The notes under the pieces were generated by a model. The model saw only the letters and a program-made list of their open reading frames with translations. It was not told the origin of the DNA and made no database searches. A DNA stretch of 62,937 nt from Luteimonas salinisoli (GTDB lineage Bacteria; Pseudomonadota; Gammaproteobacteria; Xanthomonadales; Xanthomonadaceae), in the NCBI RefSeq assembly GCF_013425525.1, contig NZ_JACCKA010000001.1, positions 1-62,937 of the forward strand, in the 5' to 3' direction. The translations under genes were made by a program, and so were the position numbers. Positions 28,457-38,871 of this stretch are shown piece after piece. The first letter of the stretch is position 1; each line of letters begins with the position of its first letter.

Positions 28457-28557
28457 GCGGGGATCCCGGAAGTCGTGGCCGGCGCCATGGTGCGTCGCCG
28501 GCCTGGGTGGACACAAGCGGCCTGCCGCCGCGGGTGGCGGCGGCAGGATCCCGCGGT

Positions 28558-31446
28558 TCAGGGTGCGTCGGCGGCGGCGCCGTCCGGGAGGACCGGATTG
28601 CCGTCGGCGTCGACGATGGTCACCTCGCCCAGCCCGAGCGCGCGGACCGGCTGCTCGATCTGCCGCAGGTCGCCGACCACCACCCAGGTCAGGGCCGCCG
28701 GGTCGATGGTCGTCGCGGCGGCGGCCACGCGGTCGGGGGTCAACGCCTCGATCTCGGCGCGCCGGCGCAGCACGTAGTCGTCCGCACGCCCGTAGCGGAC
28801 GATGCCGCCGATCTCCGAGAGCACCGCGCGCGCGGTCTCGTACGAGCCCGGCAGGCCGCGGATCTCCTGCGCCTGGATCTTCGCCACCTCCTCGGCCGAG
28901 GGCGGCGCCTCGCCGGTGGCATAGGCGGCGATCTCGCGCTGCAGCTCCTGCAGCGATTCCACGGTCTTGTCGATCTGCACCGGGGCGAAGGCCATCCACG
29001 GCCGCGGCCCGACCGCCCCGGGGCTGAAGCTGTAGGCGCCGTAGGCCCAGTGCTTGTCCTCGCGCAGGTTCATGTTCAGGCGCGAGGAGAAGGTGCCGCC
29101 GAGCACCGCGTTGGCGATGTCGAAGCGGGTCGCGCCCGGGTCGCGGGTGGAGGGCACCACCTGGCCGACGAAGATGTTGGCCTGCACCGCGCCGGGCTGG
29201 TCGATCAGGAACACGCGCGAGGCGGACGGGCGCGCGACGTCGCCGACCGCCGGCGCCTGGGGGGCGGCACCGGCGCCGCGCCAGTCGCCGAAATGCCGCT
29301 CGAGCAGCGGCACGATTTCCTCCAGGGTGGTGTCGCCGACCACGATCAGGGTGGCGCCCTCGGGACGCACCCAGTCGCGATGGAAGCCGACCAGGTCCTC
29401 GCGGCCCAGCGCCGCCACCGATTCCTCGGTGCCGGTGCCGCTGAACGGGATCGCGTAGGGATGGGCGTCGCCGTAGAGCAGCGGCGGCAGGACGCGCATC
29501 GCCGCGCCGTTGGGCCGCGCCTTCTCCTGGCGGATGCCGGCGATCCAGCTGGCCCGGACCCGTTCGATCTCGGCCTGGTCGAAGCGCGGCGCACGCACCA
29601 TGCTTGCGAACAGTTCCAGCGAAGGATCGAGGTTCTCCTTCAGCGCCGACAGGTACGCATTGCCGCCGTCGAGCGAGGCGCCGGCGCCCAGGCTGGCGCC
29701 CAGCGATTCGGCGCGGTCGGCGAACTCCAGCGCCCCCAGTTCCCCCGCGCCCTCGTCGAGCATCGCCATGGCGAAGCCGGAAGTGCCCAGCCGGCGCCCC
29801 TGGTCGGCGCTGTAGCCGCCGTCGAACTCGTAGCTCAACTGCACCACCGGCACGTCGTGGCGCTCGGCCAGGATCACCTGCGTGCCGTTGCCCAGGGTGG
29901 CGCGCTGCAGCTCGGGAAAGCGCAGCTCGGGGAACTGTTCGGTGACCGGGACGCCGGTGGCGCGGTCGATGGCCGACGGCGTGGTGCCGTAGCGCGGATC
30001 GGGCGCGGGCAGGTCGAAGGGCGCAGGGGTCACCGCCGGGTCCTCGGCGATCTCCTGGCGCTCGCCGGGGACCACGGTGAGGACGTGGTCGCCGCTCGAC
30101 AGCCACTTGCGTCCCGCCGCGGCCACATCCTCCGGCGTGGCCGCGGCGATGTTGGCCAGCGAATCGCGGAAACAGCCCGGGTCGTCCTCGTAGACCGCGC
30201 ATGCCGCCAGCACGTCGGCCTTGCCGCCGAACCCGCCGATCCGCTCGATGCCGCGCACGAAGCCGGCACGGAACGCGGTCTGCGCCTGGGCCAGCTCGGC
30301 CGCGGTCGGGCCGTCGGCGATCAGCCGCGCCAGCTCCTCGTCGATCGCCGCTTCCACGCGCGCCGGGTCGATGCCCTCGCGAACGTTGGCCATGACCATG
30401 AAGCTCGAGCCCAGCTGCGAGCCCCAGGTGCCGGTGCTGATGCTGTCGACCAGGCGATCGGCATGCAGCAGGCGGCGGTCCAGCCGCGAGGCCTTGCTGC
30501 CGCCGAGCACGTGGGCGAACAGCTGCAGGTGGTCAAGATCGACCGTGCCGGTCTCGGCCACGTTCCAGACCCGGTAGATCCGGGTCTGCGGCACCTTGTC
30601 TTCCAGGGTGCTGCGGGTGGTCGTGTCGCGTTTGGCCGGATCGACCGGTGGCTGGGCCATCTCCGGCCCGGCGGGAATGTGACCGAAATGGCGCGCCACC
30701 TTCTCGCGGGCAGTCTCGACGTCGATGTCCCCGGCCAGCACCAGCACCGCGTTGTTGGGGCCGTACCAGGCGCGGAACCATTGCTTCACGTCGTCGAGCG
30801 TGGCGGCGTTGAGGTCGTTCATCGAGCCGATGGTGCTGTGGTGGTACGGATGTCCCTTCGGGTACATCGCCTTGCCCAGCAGCTCCCAGACCTGGCCGTA
30901 GGGCTGGTTCTGGCCCTGGCGCTTCTCGTTCTGCACCACTCCGCGCTGCTCGTCGAGCGCGGCCTGGTCGATCGCGCCGAGCAGGTGGCCCATGCGGTCG
31001 GACTCCATCCACAGCGCCATGTCCAGGGCGGTGGTGGGCACGTTCTGGAAATAGTTGGTGCGGTCGGAATTGGTGGTGCCGTTCATGTCGGTCGCGCCGA
31101 CCAGCTCGAACGGCGTGAAGTACTCGCCCTCGTGGTGCTCCGAGCTCTGGAACATCAGGTGCTCGAACAGGTGGGCGAAGCCGCTGCGGCCGGCCGGCTC
31201 GTCCTTGCTGCCGACGTGGTACCAGATGTTGACCGCGACGATCGGCGCCTTGCGGTCGGTATGCACGATCACCCGCAGGCCGTTGGGCAGGGTGAACTGC
31301 TCGTAGGGGATGTCGACGGCCGCCTCGGCGGCCCGGGTCTGCGCGGACACCGGCAGCGCGGCAGCGCCCGCGACGAAGGCCACGGCGATCATCGCCGCGC
31401 GGCAACCTGCTGCGCAGCGGCGCGCAAAGGACTGGACTGACGGCAT
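28558..31446 (-). CDS. Exported M16 zinc peptidase (pitrilysin type), two-repeat
   Basis: 962 residues. Signal peptide (MIAVAFVAGAAALPVSA, cleavage before QTRA). The N-terminal half carries the inverted zinc motif HLFEHLMF (HxxEH) and the distal Glu in DEQRGVVQNEKRQ. A second, inactive M16 repeat occupies the C-terminal half (starting near LPFPELQRATLGNG-like TLGNGTQVILAERHDVP), as in fused M16 peptidases of the periplasm. It degrades peptides within the clam-shell cavity. GGGAG lies 9 nt before ATG 31446. Confidence 0.92.
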   Translation of the reverse strand: MPSVQSFARRCAAGCRAAMIAVAFVAGAAALPVSAQTRAAEAAVDIPYEQFTLPNGLRVIVHTDRKAPIVAVNIWYHVGSKDEPAGRSGFAHLFEHLMFQSSEHHEGEYFTPFELVGATDMNGTTNSDRTNYFQNVPTTALDMALWMESDRMGHLLGAIDQAALDEQRGVVQNEKRQGQNQPYGQVWELLGKAMYPKGHPYHHSTIGSMNDLNAATLDDVKQWFRAWYGPNNAVLVLAGDIDVETAREKVARHFGHIPAGPEMAQPPVDPAKRDTTTRSTLEDKVPQTRIYRVWNVAETGTVDLDHLQLFAHVLGGSKASRLDRRLLHADRLVDSISTGTWGSQLGSSFMVMANVREGIDPARVEAAIDEELARLIADGPTAAELAQAQTAFRAGFVRGIERIGGFGGKADVLAACAVYEDDPGCFRDSLANIAAATPEDVAAAGRKWLSSGDHVLTVVPGERQEIAEDPAVTPAPFDLPAPDPRYGTTPSAIDRATGVPVTEQFPELRFPELQRATLGNGTQVILAERHDVPVVQLSYEFDGGYSADQGRRLGTSGFAMAMLDEGAGELGALEFADRAESLGASLGAGASLDGGNAYLSALKENLDPSLELFASMVRAPRFDQAEIERVRASWIAGIRQEKARPNGAAMRVLPPLLYGDAHPYAIPFSGTGTEESVAALGREDLVGFHRDWVRPEGATLIVVGDTTLEEIVPLLERHFGDWRGAGAAPQAPAVGDVARPSASRVFLIDQPGAVQANIFVGQVVPSTRDPGATRFDIANAVLGGTFSSRLNMNLREDKHWAYGAYSFSPGAVGPRPWMAFAPVQIDKTVESLQELQREIAAYATGEAPPSAEEVAKIQAQEIRGLPGSYETARAVLSEIGGIVRYGRADDYVLRRRAEIEALTPDRVAAAATTIDPAALTWVVVGDLRQIEQPVRALGLGEVTIVDADGNPVLPDGAAADAP

Positions 31447-31576
31447 CTGGGGCACTCCCTGCGGTGTGGTCCGGGACATCCTAGCCCGAGCCGGCCGGCC
31501 GGGCCCGGGCCACAAGTCCCGGCCGGGCCGGGCCGCGCTGACGCCGCGGCAACGGCGGTTGCGGCACACTGGGACC

Positions 31577-32287
31577 ATGAGCGAATCCCGACACGTCCTG
31601 GTCACCGGCGCCAACCGCGGCATCGGCCTCGAATTCACCCGCCAACTGCTCGCCCGCGGCGACCGCGTGGTGGCCGCCTGCCGGCAGCCGGGCAAGGCTA
31701 CCGATCTCAACCACCTCGCCGGGGAGCACCCTGGCCGCCTGCACGTGCTGCCGCTGGACGCGACCGCGCCGAAGACGCATGCGGAGCTGGCGCGCGAGCT
31801 GCCCCTGGTGCTGGGCGAGGACGGACGCCTGGACCTGCTGATCAACAATGCCGGGGTGTTGCACTCCGGCGAGGCCTTCGGCCGGGTGGACGCCGCGAAC
31901 CTCGACCACAGCTTCCGCACCAACGCCGCCGGGCCGTTCCTGCTCACCCAGACGCTGGCGCCGCTGCTGGCCGACGGCGCGCGGGTGATGAACCTGTCCT
32001 CGCGGCTGGGCTCGATCGCCCTGACCACGCGCTTCGGCACCCCCACCTATGCCATCAGCAAGGCCGCGCTGAACATGGCCACGGTGCTGCTGGCCCAGGC
32101 GCTGGCCGATCGTGGCATCGTGGTGATCGCGGTCAGCCCCGGCTGGGTGCGCACCGAGATGGGCGGCGAGGGCGCCGAGGTGGCGCCCGGGGATGCCGCC
32201 GCCGGATTGTTGCGGCAGATCGACTCCGTGTCGTCGGAAGACAGCGGGCGTTTCATCGACTGGCAGGGCGAGGCCGTCGACTGGTGA
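31577..32287 (+). CDS. Short-chain dehydrogenase/reductase
   Basis: 236 residues, classical SDR: TGANRGIG cofactor loop (~11-18), LINNAGVL, active-site YAISK, and SPGWVRTEMGG. It resembles the C-factor/CsgA-like SDRs found next to many genes; substrate unknown. Divergent from the M16 peptidase with 130 bp between starts. A REP pair follows it. Confidence 0.85.
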   Translation: MSESRHVLVTGANRGIGLEFTRQLLARGDRVVAACRQPGKATDLNHLAGEHPGRLHVLPLDATAPKTHAELARELPLVLGEDGRLDLLINNAGVLHSGEAFGRVDAANLDHSFRTNAAGPFLLTQTLAPLLADGARVMNLSSRLGSIALTTRFGTPTYAISKAALNMATVLLAQALADRGIVVIAVSPGWVRTEMGGEGAEVAPGDAAAGLLRQIDSVSSEDSGRFIDWQGEAVDW

Positions 32288-32338
32288 GCCGCCCCGCCCG
32301 GCGATGCCATGGCCCGCCGCGAAAGGTAGTCCGCCCCG

Positions 32339-32406
32339 GTAGAGCCGAGCTTGCTCGGCTGTCCGGGCTCCGGAGCCGAGAGCAGCGGAGCAAGCTCCGC
32401 TCTACG
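32339..32406. repeat. REP pair (BIME) 4
   Basis: GTAG-AGCCGAGC palindrome at 32339-32360 facing an AGCGGAGC palindrome ending in CTAC at 32385-32406. It is the same unit as pairs 1-3 in reverse orientation, placed between convergent genes. Confidence 0.85.
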
Positions 32407-32434
32407 GCCAGGCCGTGGCACGGGCACCCCGGTG

Positions 32435-35311
32435 TCAGTCGAACCTGAAGGTCGCCCCCAAGGTGACGTAACGGCCCAGCACGTCGTAGAACTGCGGGTA
32501 CGTGTTTCCGCTGTTCTCACTGGTCGCGCCGATGGTGTTGCCGACGATCGGCGGCCGCTTGTCCAGCAGGTTGTTCACCGACAGGCTGATCTCGGCGTTG
32601 AATGGCGTCTTGTAGTTGGCGCTGAAATCGAAGTAGCTGTAGGCGGGGATCCGCCGGTAGTCCTCGAACCAGTTGCCGCTGCCCGGTTCCACCTCGATCG
32701 CGCTGGTGTAGCGCCAGTTGAGCGACAGCGCCAGGTCGTCGACCGACCAGGTGGTGCGCAGGATCGACTTGAACTCGTGGCTGGGCGTGCAGGAGATGCT
32801 GTAGTACCCCAGGCAGTCGCGGTCGATCGAGACTGGCGTGGCTTGCTGGCGATTCCTGGTGACCTTGGTGGCGTCGAACGAGAGGTTGAGGCGTCCGTAG
32901 TGGGACGGCAGATCGAAGCCGTAGCGGACCCCGACATCGAACCCCGCGCGCTTCAGCCGGCCCTGGTTGGTCGTCTCCAGCACGATGCCGGGTGCGGTCG
33001 CGCCGTTGAAGGTACCCGTCACCAGCGAGCGCCTGACCAGGGCGCAGAACTCGTTGAACTCCAGGCCCGGGTTGAAGGCGGTGTCGTAGCAGCCGCTGAG
33101 AATGTCGTCGACCTCCGGCTCGGAGATGGCGTCCTCGATATCGATCTGCCAGTAGTCCGCGGTCAACGCGAAATTGGCGGTCGGCGCCCACACCACGCCC
33201 AGGGTGGCGGTGTCGGCCAGCTCCGGCGCGAGCGATAGGTTGCCCGCGGTCAACACGTTGACCTGACCGGCCGACGGCTGCGGCAGGCTGCCGATGAAGG
33301 ACTCCGGCACGCCGGTCAACCGGCACAGATTGGCCAGGGTGCCGGGTGTGTTTGCCTGCGACGGATCGATGGCGCCGCCGCCGCAGGGATCCACGTCCAG
33401 GTTGTCCAGGCCCGTCACCGCGGGCTGGAACAGCTCGTCGACGTTGGGCGCCCGGGTGGCGCGCTGGAACATCCCGCGCAGGCGCAGGCTCTCCATTGGA
33501 GCCCACTCCATGCCGTACTTGTAGCTGCCGTAGTCGCTGCCGGTGCCGGAAGAGGTCTTGAAGTCGCTGTGCCGATAGCCCAGCTCCAGCGACAGCGAAT
33601 GGATCCCGGGGCGCTCGTTGACCAGCGGCGCGATCATTTCCAGGTAGGCCTCGTTCAAGGCGAAGCTGCCCTCGCGATCCGGGCGCGGTGCGCCCGTGCC
33701 CATCACCTCGCTGTCGATCTGCGAGGCGGCATCGGCGAAGGTGCCGGCCTTGACCTTGCGGTACTCCACGCCGGTGGCGACGCCGACGGGCAGGTACGAC
33801 CAGGGACTGCGGGCCCCGCCCAGCTCGCCGGAGACGTTGAACGCCGCATTGGTCTGCCGGACCCGCAGCCCCAGGAACGCGCTGAGATTGATGAAATCCA
33901 GCATCTCCGGCGTGATCGATCCCTCCGGACCCCAGATGTCGAGCGGCACGCAGTTGTTGCTGGTGTCCAGGCATGCGTCCGGGTCGATCGCCAGCAGGGC
34001 CTGCTGGGTCTTGGACAGCGAGCCCCAGTTGCCGCGCCGCTGGAACTGGTCGGATTCGCCGTGCGACCAGTAGCCGTCGTAGCGCCAGCTGTCGCCGATA
34101 TCGCCGCGCAGGCCGGCGGTGACCTGGAACGTCTTGGTATCGTGATCGTTCCGGCGGGGCCCCAGCTCGGTCATGCGCCGCCCGATGGTCAGGTTCTCGA
34201 ACAGCGTCTCGCTACCGGCCACGCAGTCCGCGGCGGCGATGCCGTACGCCTGGCATAGCTGCTGGCGTGCCGGCTCGGGAATGAACGGGTTGCCGACCGG
34301 CACGTCGAGGCTTTCGAAGAACAATCCGCTAGGCGCGGCAAGCGCATCTACGCGCGAGCGGACGTACCGCAGTTCGGCATAGGCTTCAGCGTGCCGGCTG
34401 ACTTCGAAGTGGCCCAGGGCGGTCGCCTGATACCTGTCCAGCGCAGTCTGGAAATAATTGAGCGGGTTGAAGTTGTAGGTGGAGATGGCGCCGGAGATCG
34501 CGCCGGTGTCCGGATCGATCTGGCCGACCAGCCCGGGCGCGATGATGACGGACGGGACGGTGGTGCTCGAGCCCTGTACGGCGCCGCTGGCCGATGAGAA
34601 TCCCGTTTGACTGTAAGAGCGATCCGCCATCAATAGGGGATCCACCTTGGTGTAACCCACGCTCAGCACCGCGTTGCCGCGGCCGTCGGCCAGATTCGCG
34701 CCCATCGTCAGTTCGGTGCGCAGACGGGAGGCGTCGCCCTGGCCGGATTGCCCATAGGAATTGGTGAGCTCGATTCCTTCGAAGTTCCGCCGCAGCAGGA
34801 AGTTGGCGACGCCGGAGACGGCATCGGCGCCGTACACGACCGACGCGCCGCCGGTCAGGATGTCGACGCCCTGCAGCAGCGCCAACGGGATCGTGTTGGT
34901 GTCGATGACGCCGCCCAGGTCGTAGGGCACTGGCCGGCGGCCGTCGATCAGCACCAGGGTGCGGTTGGAGCCGAGGCCGCGCAGATCGATCTCCGCCGCG
35001 CCCGCCGTTCCGTTGTTGGTGCCGGGGCCCATCCCCGGCACCACGCTCGGCAGCTGGCGCACGAACTCTTCAACCGCGGCCGGCTGCGTACGCAGGAAGT
35101 CGTCGCGCTCCACGCTCATCACCGGACTGCTGGTTTCCAGCCCCGGCACCAGGATGCGGCTGCCGGTGACCTGGATCCGATCGAGAGTGACGGCCTCCTC
35201 GGCGGCATCCGGCGCCTCCTGGGCTGCAGCCAGCATCGGTGCGAGGGCAATGGCGATGGCCGTGGACAGCGCGGCGAGTCGGGGCGTCGGATGCGTGCAG
35301 CGGTTGGTCAC
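32435..35311 (-). CDS. TonB-dependent outer-membrane receptor
   Basis: 958 residues. Signal peptide (LSTAIAIALAPMLAAA), then an N-terminal plug (VLIDGRRPVPYDL, TGGASVVYGADAVSGVANF) and a 22-strand barrel ending with the outer-membrane signal TLGATFRFD. The start is GTG 35311: GGGAG lies 9 nt upstream and it places the signal peptide at the N terminus. Cargo is unknown; the plug resembles receptors for peptides or complex organic substrates. The AraC regulator gene ends 250 bp upstream on the same strand, and an inverted GGTTCCG repeat lies between. Confidence 0.9.
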   Translation of the reverse strand: MTNRCTHPTPRLAALSTAIAIALAPMLAAAQEAPDAAEEAVTLDRIQVTGSRILVPGLETSSPVMSVERDDFLRTQPAAVEEFVRQLPSVVPGMGPGTNNGTAGAAEIDLRGLGSNRTLVLIDGRRPVPYDLGGVIDTNTIPLALLQGVDILTGGASVVYGADAVSGVANFLLRRNFEGIELTNSYGQSGQGDASRLRTELTMGANLADGRGNAVLSVGYTKVDPLLMADRSYSQTGFSSASGAVQGSSTTVPSVIIAPGLVGQIDPDTGAISGAISTYNFNPLNYFQTALDRYQATALGHFEVSRHAEAYAELRYVRSRVDALAAPSGLFFESLDVPVGNPFIPEPARQQLCQAYGIAAADCVAGSETLFENLTIGRRMTELGPRRNDHDTKTFQVTAGLRGDIGDSWRYDGYWSHGESDQFQRRGNWGSLSKTQQALLAIDPDACLDTSNNCVPLDIWGPEGSITPEMLDFINLSAFLGLRVRQTNAAFNVSGELGGARSPWSYLPVGVATGVEYRKVKAGTFADAASQIDSEVMGTGAPRPDREGSFALNEAYLEMIAPLVNERPGIHSLSLELGYRHSDFKTSSGTGSDYGSYKYGMEWAPMESLRLRGMFQRATRAPNVDELFQPAVTGLDNLDVDPCGGGAIDPSQANTPGTLANLCRLTGVPESFIGSLPQPSAGQVNVLTAGNLSLAPELADTATLGVVWAPTANFALTADYWQIDIEDAISEPEVDDILSGCYDTAFNPGLEFNEFCALVRRSLVTGTFNGATAPGIVLETTNQGRLKRAGFDVGVRYGFDLPSHYGRLNLSFDATKVTRNRQQATPVSIDRDCLGYYSISCTPSHEFKSILRTTWSVDDLALSLNWRYTSAIEVEPGSGNWFEDYRRIPAYSYFDFSANYKTPFNAEISLSVNNLLDKRPPIVGNTIGATSENSGNTYPQFYDVLGRYVTLGATFRFD

Positions 35312-35360
35312 TTCGGTTCTCCCTGGCAGGTACGTTACGGATGCGTTAAACGTCAGATTA

Positions 35361-35394
35361 GGTTCCGCTTCAGCCGATGGCATTAGCCGGAACC
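35361..35394. promoter_or_regulatory. Inverted repeat upstream of the TonB receptor
   Basis: GGTTCCG (35361-35367) and CGGAACC (35388-35394), 20 bp apart, 50 nt before the receptor start. A possible operator for the neighbouring AraC protein; only the symmetry is seen. Confidence 0.4.
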
Positions 35395-35561
35395 GGCGGT
35401 TGGAAATGGCCCGGATGGCCGTGGGATTGGCGTTGCTTGCACGTTGGTGCGGAGACTGGGCGGCGCCGGCCCGTGGCGTGGCGAAACGGCACTTCGACTG
35501 CCACCTCATCTCGTTTCTAGGCGACGGCGGACCCGCCAGCGCGGTGCTCGCGATGACGCTG

Positions 35562-36536
35562 TCAGCGCGACGTCGAGCACGGTTGGCCAGCGGCGCCGTC
35601 CAGCGCGGCCACAGCGGGAGAACCCTGCCATCGCGGCGGCAGACCTTGGCCGCCCAGCCGCCTGTCCTCGCGCCATCGCGACGCGGTCTGCCCGTGTCGG
35701 CTCTTGAACAAGCGGGCGAAGCTGCAAGGATCGTGGAAACCGCAGGCTTCCCCGAGTTCGCCGATCGACAGGGAGGTGTTTTCCAGCAGCTCGCAGGCGC
35801 GTTGCATGCGCAGGCGGATCGAGGCCTCCTGCACCGTTTCCGCGTAAATCGCGTGAAAGGTCTTGGAGACCCACCATTCGGAAAACCGCCCTAGCTCGGC
35901 CAGTTCCGCCAGTCGCACCTGTCGGTGCGTGTTGCCCTCGAGCATCATCCGTACGCGCTGCATTCGCGCCAGGACCTGATGCTTCCTGGCCGTGGTCCTT
36001 CCCGGGCAACGGGCAACGAGCCGGTGCAGATCGCTCTGCAGATGCTGCAGATGCAACAGCAGCGGCCAGGTGGCCGGCGCCGCTTCCTTCGCCGCAACGG
36101 CAGCGCCTAGCCGGGTCTGCGATGCACGACGACGCCACAGGTTCAACGCGATGCGGATCTCCGCCCTGCGCGCACGACCGCTGCCGGGGAAGAGAAGGCC
36201 TTCCGGAGCCATCGATGCTCTTGGCAGCAGCAGGCCCACGGTCATCCCGTTGCGCATCGCTTGCAGCTCCTGCCGGGACTCCGGATCGAACACCATCCAC
36301 ATGCTCTGCCGCAGCGTGAAGCGGCCCTCGCTGGCATCGATCCGGGTGCATCCGCGCAGCTGGATCCAGAGCGCGGTCCGCGCTCCGGCGTGACGCAGGC
36401 TACCGAGCCGCGACACCACCGCAGCAAGCGGTTGCGTACTGTCGGCGATGGCGCCCAGTTCGATCGACGTCCCCGCGTCCGCGATCACGTGCGCCGCTTC
36501 GTGATCGGAGTGTCCGGTTGCCAACGGGCTGCCCAT
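35562..36536 (-). CDS. AraC-family transcription regulator
   Basis: 324 residues. The C-terminal double helix-turn-helix is clear (RLAELAELGRFSEWWVSKTF and SLSIGELGEACGFHDPCSFA, RLFKSRHGQTASRW). The N-terminal ~180 residues form a cupin-like sensing part (QLRGCTRIDASEGRF, DPESRQELQAM). ATG 36536 follows AAGGGGAAAGA. Its position before the TonB receptor suggests it controls that gene, but no direct evidence is present. Confidence 0.88.
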   Translation of the reverse strand: MGSPLATGHSDHEAAHVIADAGTSIELGAIADSTQPLAAVVSRLGSLRHAGARTALWIQLRGCTRIDASEGRFTLRQSMWMVFDPESRQELQAMRNGMTVGLLLPRASMAPEGLLFPGSGRARRAEIRIALNLWRRRASQTRLGAAVAAKEAAPATWPLLLHLQHLQSDLHRLVARCPGRTTARKHQVLARMQRVRMMLEGNTHRQVRLAELAELGRFSEWWVSKTFHAIYAETVQEASIRLRMQRACELLENTSLSIGELGEACGFHDPCSFARLFKSRHGQTASRWREDRRLGGQGLPPRWQGSPAVAALDGAAGQPCSTSR

Positions 36537-36893
36537 TTCTTTCCCCTTGCCGTGCTGATGGATCCCAGGCGGCGCGCCTGCAGGGCCGCGCGGTGCCGCC
36601 AACAGGCCGATTCGAACGCATCGCGCGCGGCGCTTCCCGCGTTTTTCGATCAAGTCAGCGGTAACGGCGGTCGATCGCGGCGCAATCGACGAAGGCTGCG
36701 ATAGCGTCGACGAAGCGCGGCCCGTGTGACGCGGGCGCCATAGAATCCATGTGGCAGGATCGCGCCGGAGCGCGTGCAATGGCGGCACGTCCACCCGCGC
36801 GCGGTCGCATCCGCCAGCGTTCCGGGCGATAGTGTCCCGGGAGACCGGACGGCGAACCGCATCCAGCCCACCGCGCCGGACCCGCCTGTAGTC
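36537..36893. other. Divergent control region, AraC gene / LytS gene
   Basis: 357 bp without a gene. On the plus strand TAGAAT (36741-36746) resembles a -10 box for the kinase gene, but no matching -35 is seen. Confidence 0.35.
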
Positions 36894-38006
36894 ATGAATC
36901 CGATCAACGCAACCCTAGATCGCCCCGCGGATCCGTTGCCGGCGTCGCGTCCCGACACGCTCGACAAGAGCGTCCTGCTGCTGACGCTCTGCGTGTGGGC
37001 AGGCTACTTCGTGCTGACCAACTCGCTGACATTTCTCGTCCCCGGGCGGGGCGTCGACGCTGGAACGCTCGCCTCCCGCGCGGTGATCGCCGTGGTGGGC
37101 ATTGCACTCTGCCTCGGCATGTATGTCCTGCTCAGGCGTTTCGGCGGCGCGCGCCCCTGGGCGTTGCTGGCCAAGGCGGCCAGCCTGAGCGTAGTCCCCG
37201 CCGCCCTGCTCGTGTTCACCGGCATGTACGCCTTCCGGTCGCTCAGCTCCTATTACGAGGCGCGGCCCGAAGAGTGGATGGACCCGTTCCTGATGGGCTG
37301 GAACCTCCTCAGCCACCTGTGGATGCTGTTCACCTGGTCGGCGCTCTACGTCGGCGCCGTCGCCATTCTCGAGATCCGCCGCCGCGACGTGCAACTGGTC
37401 GCCGCGCGTAGCGCGGCGCAGCAGGCACAGCTGCTGGCGCTGCGCCTGCAGATCAATCCGCATTTCCTCTTCAACACGCTCAACACTCTGGCCGCGTTCA
37501 TCGTGTTGGGGCGGCGGGAGGACTCGGAGCAGATCGTGCTGAACCTGTCGCAGTTCCTGCGCCAGACGCTGAGCCGTACCCAGTCCGAGCTGGTGCCGCT
37601 CGAGGACGAAGTCGAGATGTTGCGCCGGTATCTGGACATCGAGACGGCGAGATTTCCGGACCGCCTGCAGGTGCGCTACGAAGTGGCGCCGGGGTGCGCG
37701 CGCGCCCGGGTGCCGGCGCTGGTGCTGCTGCCGCTGGCCGAGAACTCGGTGAAGTACGCGCTCGCAGGCTCCGAGTCGGGGATCGCGATCGTGGTAGGGG
37801 CGCGCCGCGAGGACGATCAGCTGGTGCTCTGGCTCGAGGATGCCGGAGCCCCCGGCAGCGGCGGCAAAGGCCTGGGGATCGGCCTGTCGAATCTCGGCCA
37901 GCAACTGGCGGCGCTGTTCGGCGAGGACGCCAGCCTGCAGGCAGGCCCGACCTCGCGGGGCTGGCGCAACGTCGTGCGGCTGCCATGGCGTGAGGTGGAC
38001 GCGTGA
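36894..38006 (+). CDS. LytS/YehU-type sensor histidine kinase
   Basis: 370 residues. Four membrane helices (~27-47, 62-80, 93-112, 138-160), then the His_kinase family domain with LQINPHFLFNTLNTL (phospho-acceptor His ~190) and a short ATPase domain (AENSVKYAL, GKGLGIGLSNL). No periplasmic sensor, so it probably senses a membrane or intramembrane signal. Its stop overlaps the start of the response-regulator gene. Confidence 0.9.
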   Translation: MNPINATLDRPADPLPASRPDTLDKSVLLLTLCVWAGYFVLTNSLTFLVPGRGVDAGTLASRAVIAVVGIALCLGMYVLLRRFGGARPWALLAKAASLSVVPAALLVFTGMYAFRSLSSYYEARPEEWMDPFLMGWNLLSHLWMLFTWSALYVGAVAILEIRRRDVQLVAARSAAQQAQLLALRLQINPHFLFNTLNTLAAFIVLGRREDSEQIVLNLSQFLRQTLSRTQSELVPLEDEVEMLRRYLDIETARFPDRLQVRYEVAPGCARARVPALVLLPLAENSVKYALAGSESGIAIVVGARREDDQLVLWLEDAGAPGSGGKGLGIGLSNLGQQLAALFGEDASLQAGPTSRGWRNVVRLPWREVDA

Positions 38007-38791
38007 TCCGCATCCTGCTCGCGGACGACGAGCCGGCGGCGGTGGAGCGCCTGGCGCTGGCGATTGCCTGCATCCCGGACACCGAACTCATCGCCTCGGC
38101 GAGGAACGGCAGGCAGGCACTGGAATTGCTGCGCGAACTCGCACCGGATGTCGCGGTGCTGGACATCCAGATGCCGGGGATGGACGGGTTCGCGGTCATC
38201 GATGCGCTTCGCGTGAGCGATCACGTCCCAGAGATCGTCTTCGTCACCGCGTTCCACGAGCACGCGGTGCGCGCATTCGACGTCCATGCGGTCGACTATC
38301 TGCTCAAGCCAGTGCCCTTCGACCGCTTCCGTGAGGCGATCGAGCGCGCCAGGGCGCGGCTGCTGGCGCGCAGCACCGAGGTACGTTTCGGCGAACTGCA
38401 GCAGCTGCTCGTCTCCCTGCAGGCCGCGACGGGCGACGGGACGCCGCCCCAGGCACGCGAAGTCTGGGCCCGCACTCGCGCCGGTCTGGTCCGCGTACCG
38501 CTCGAGACAGTGGATCTGGTCACGGCCGAGGGCGACTACGTGCTGCTGCACGCAGGTCAGGCAACCTACCTGCTCAAGGAAACCATGGCCGCGATGCAGG
38601 AGCAGCTGCAGCCGGGCGGCTTCCAGCGCGTGCACCGCTCGGCGATCGTCAACCTGTCGCGGGTCGACCAGTTGCGGCGCCGCGGCCCCCGGACGCTGGA
38701 ACTGGTGCTGTCGAGCGGCGCGACCGTCGCGGTCGGCCCCAGCTACGCCGCGGACACCCTGGCCGCCCTGCGGGCGCGTCGCTGGCGCTGA
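38003..38791 (+). CDS. LytTR-family response regulator
   Basis: 262 residues. Receiver domain with phospho-acceptor Asp54 (VAVLDIQMPGMDG) and KPVPF, then a LytTR DNA-binding domain (VTAEGDYVLLHAG, FQRVHRSAIVNLSRVDQLRR). The GTG start overlaps the kinase stop (GTGA), so the pair is one operon. It lies between two TonB receptor genes; targets are unknown. Confidence 0.92.
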   Translation: MIRILLADDEPAAVERLALAIACIPDTELIASARNGRQALELLRELAPDVAVLDIQMPGMDGFAVIDALRVSDHVPEIVFVTAFHEHAVRAFDVHAVDYLLKPVPFDRFREAIERARARLLARSTEVRFGELQQLLVSLQAATGDGTPPQAREVWARTRAGLVRVPLETVDLVTAEGDYVLLHAGQATYLLKETMAAMQEQLQPGGFQRVHRSAIVNLSRVDQLRRRGPRTLELVLSSGATVAVGPSYAADTLAALRARRWR

Positions 38792-38871
38792 CCGCACGGG
38801 TCGCGCGCCCACGGCCGCGGGCACGGCGGAGGACGCATCCCGCGCAGTGGCGCGACGGCCCGCGTCCGGTG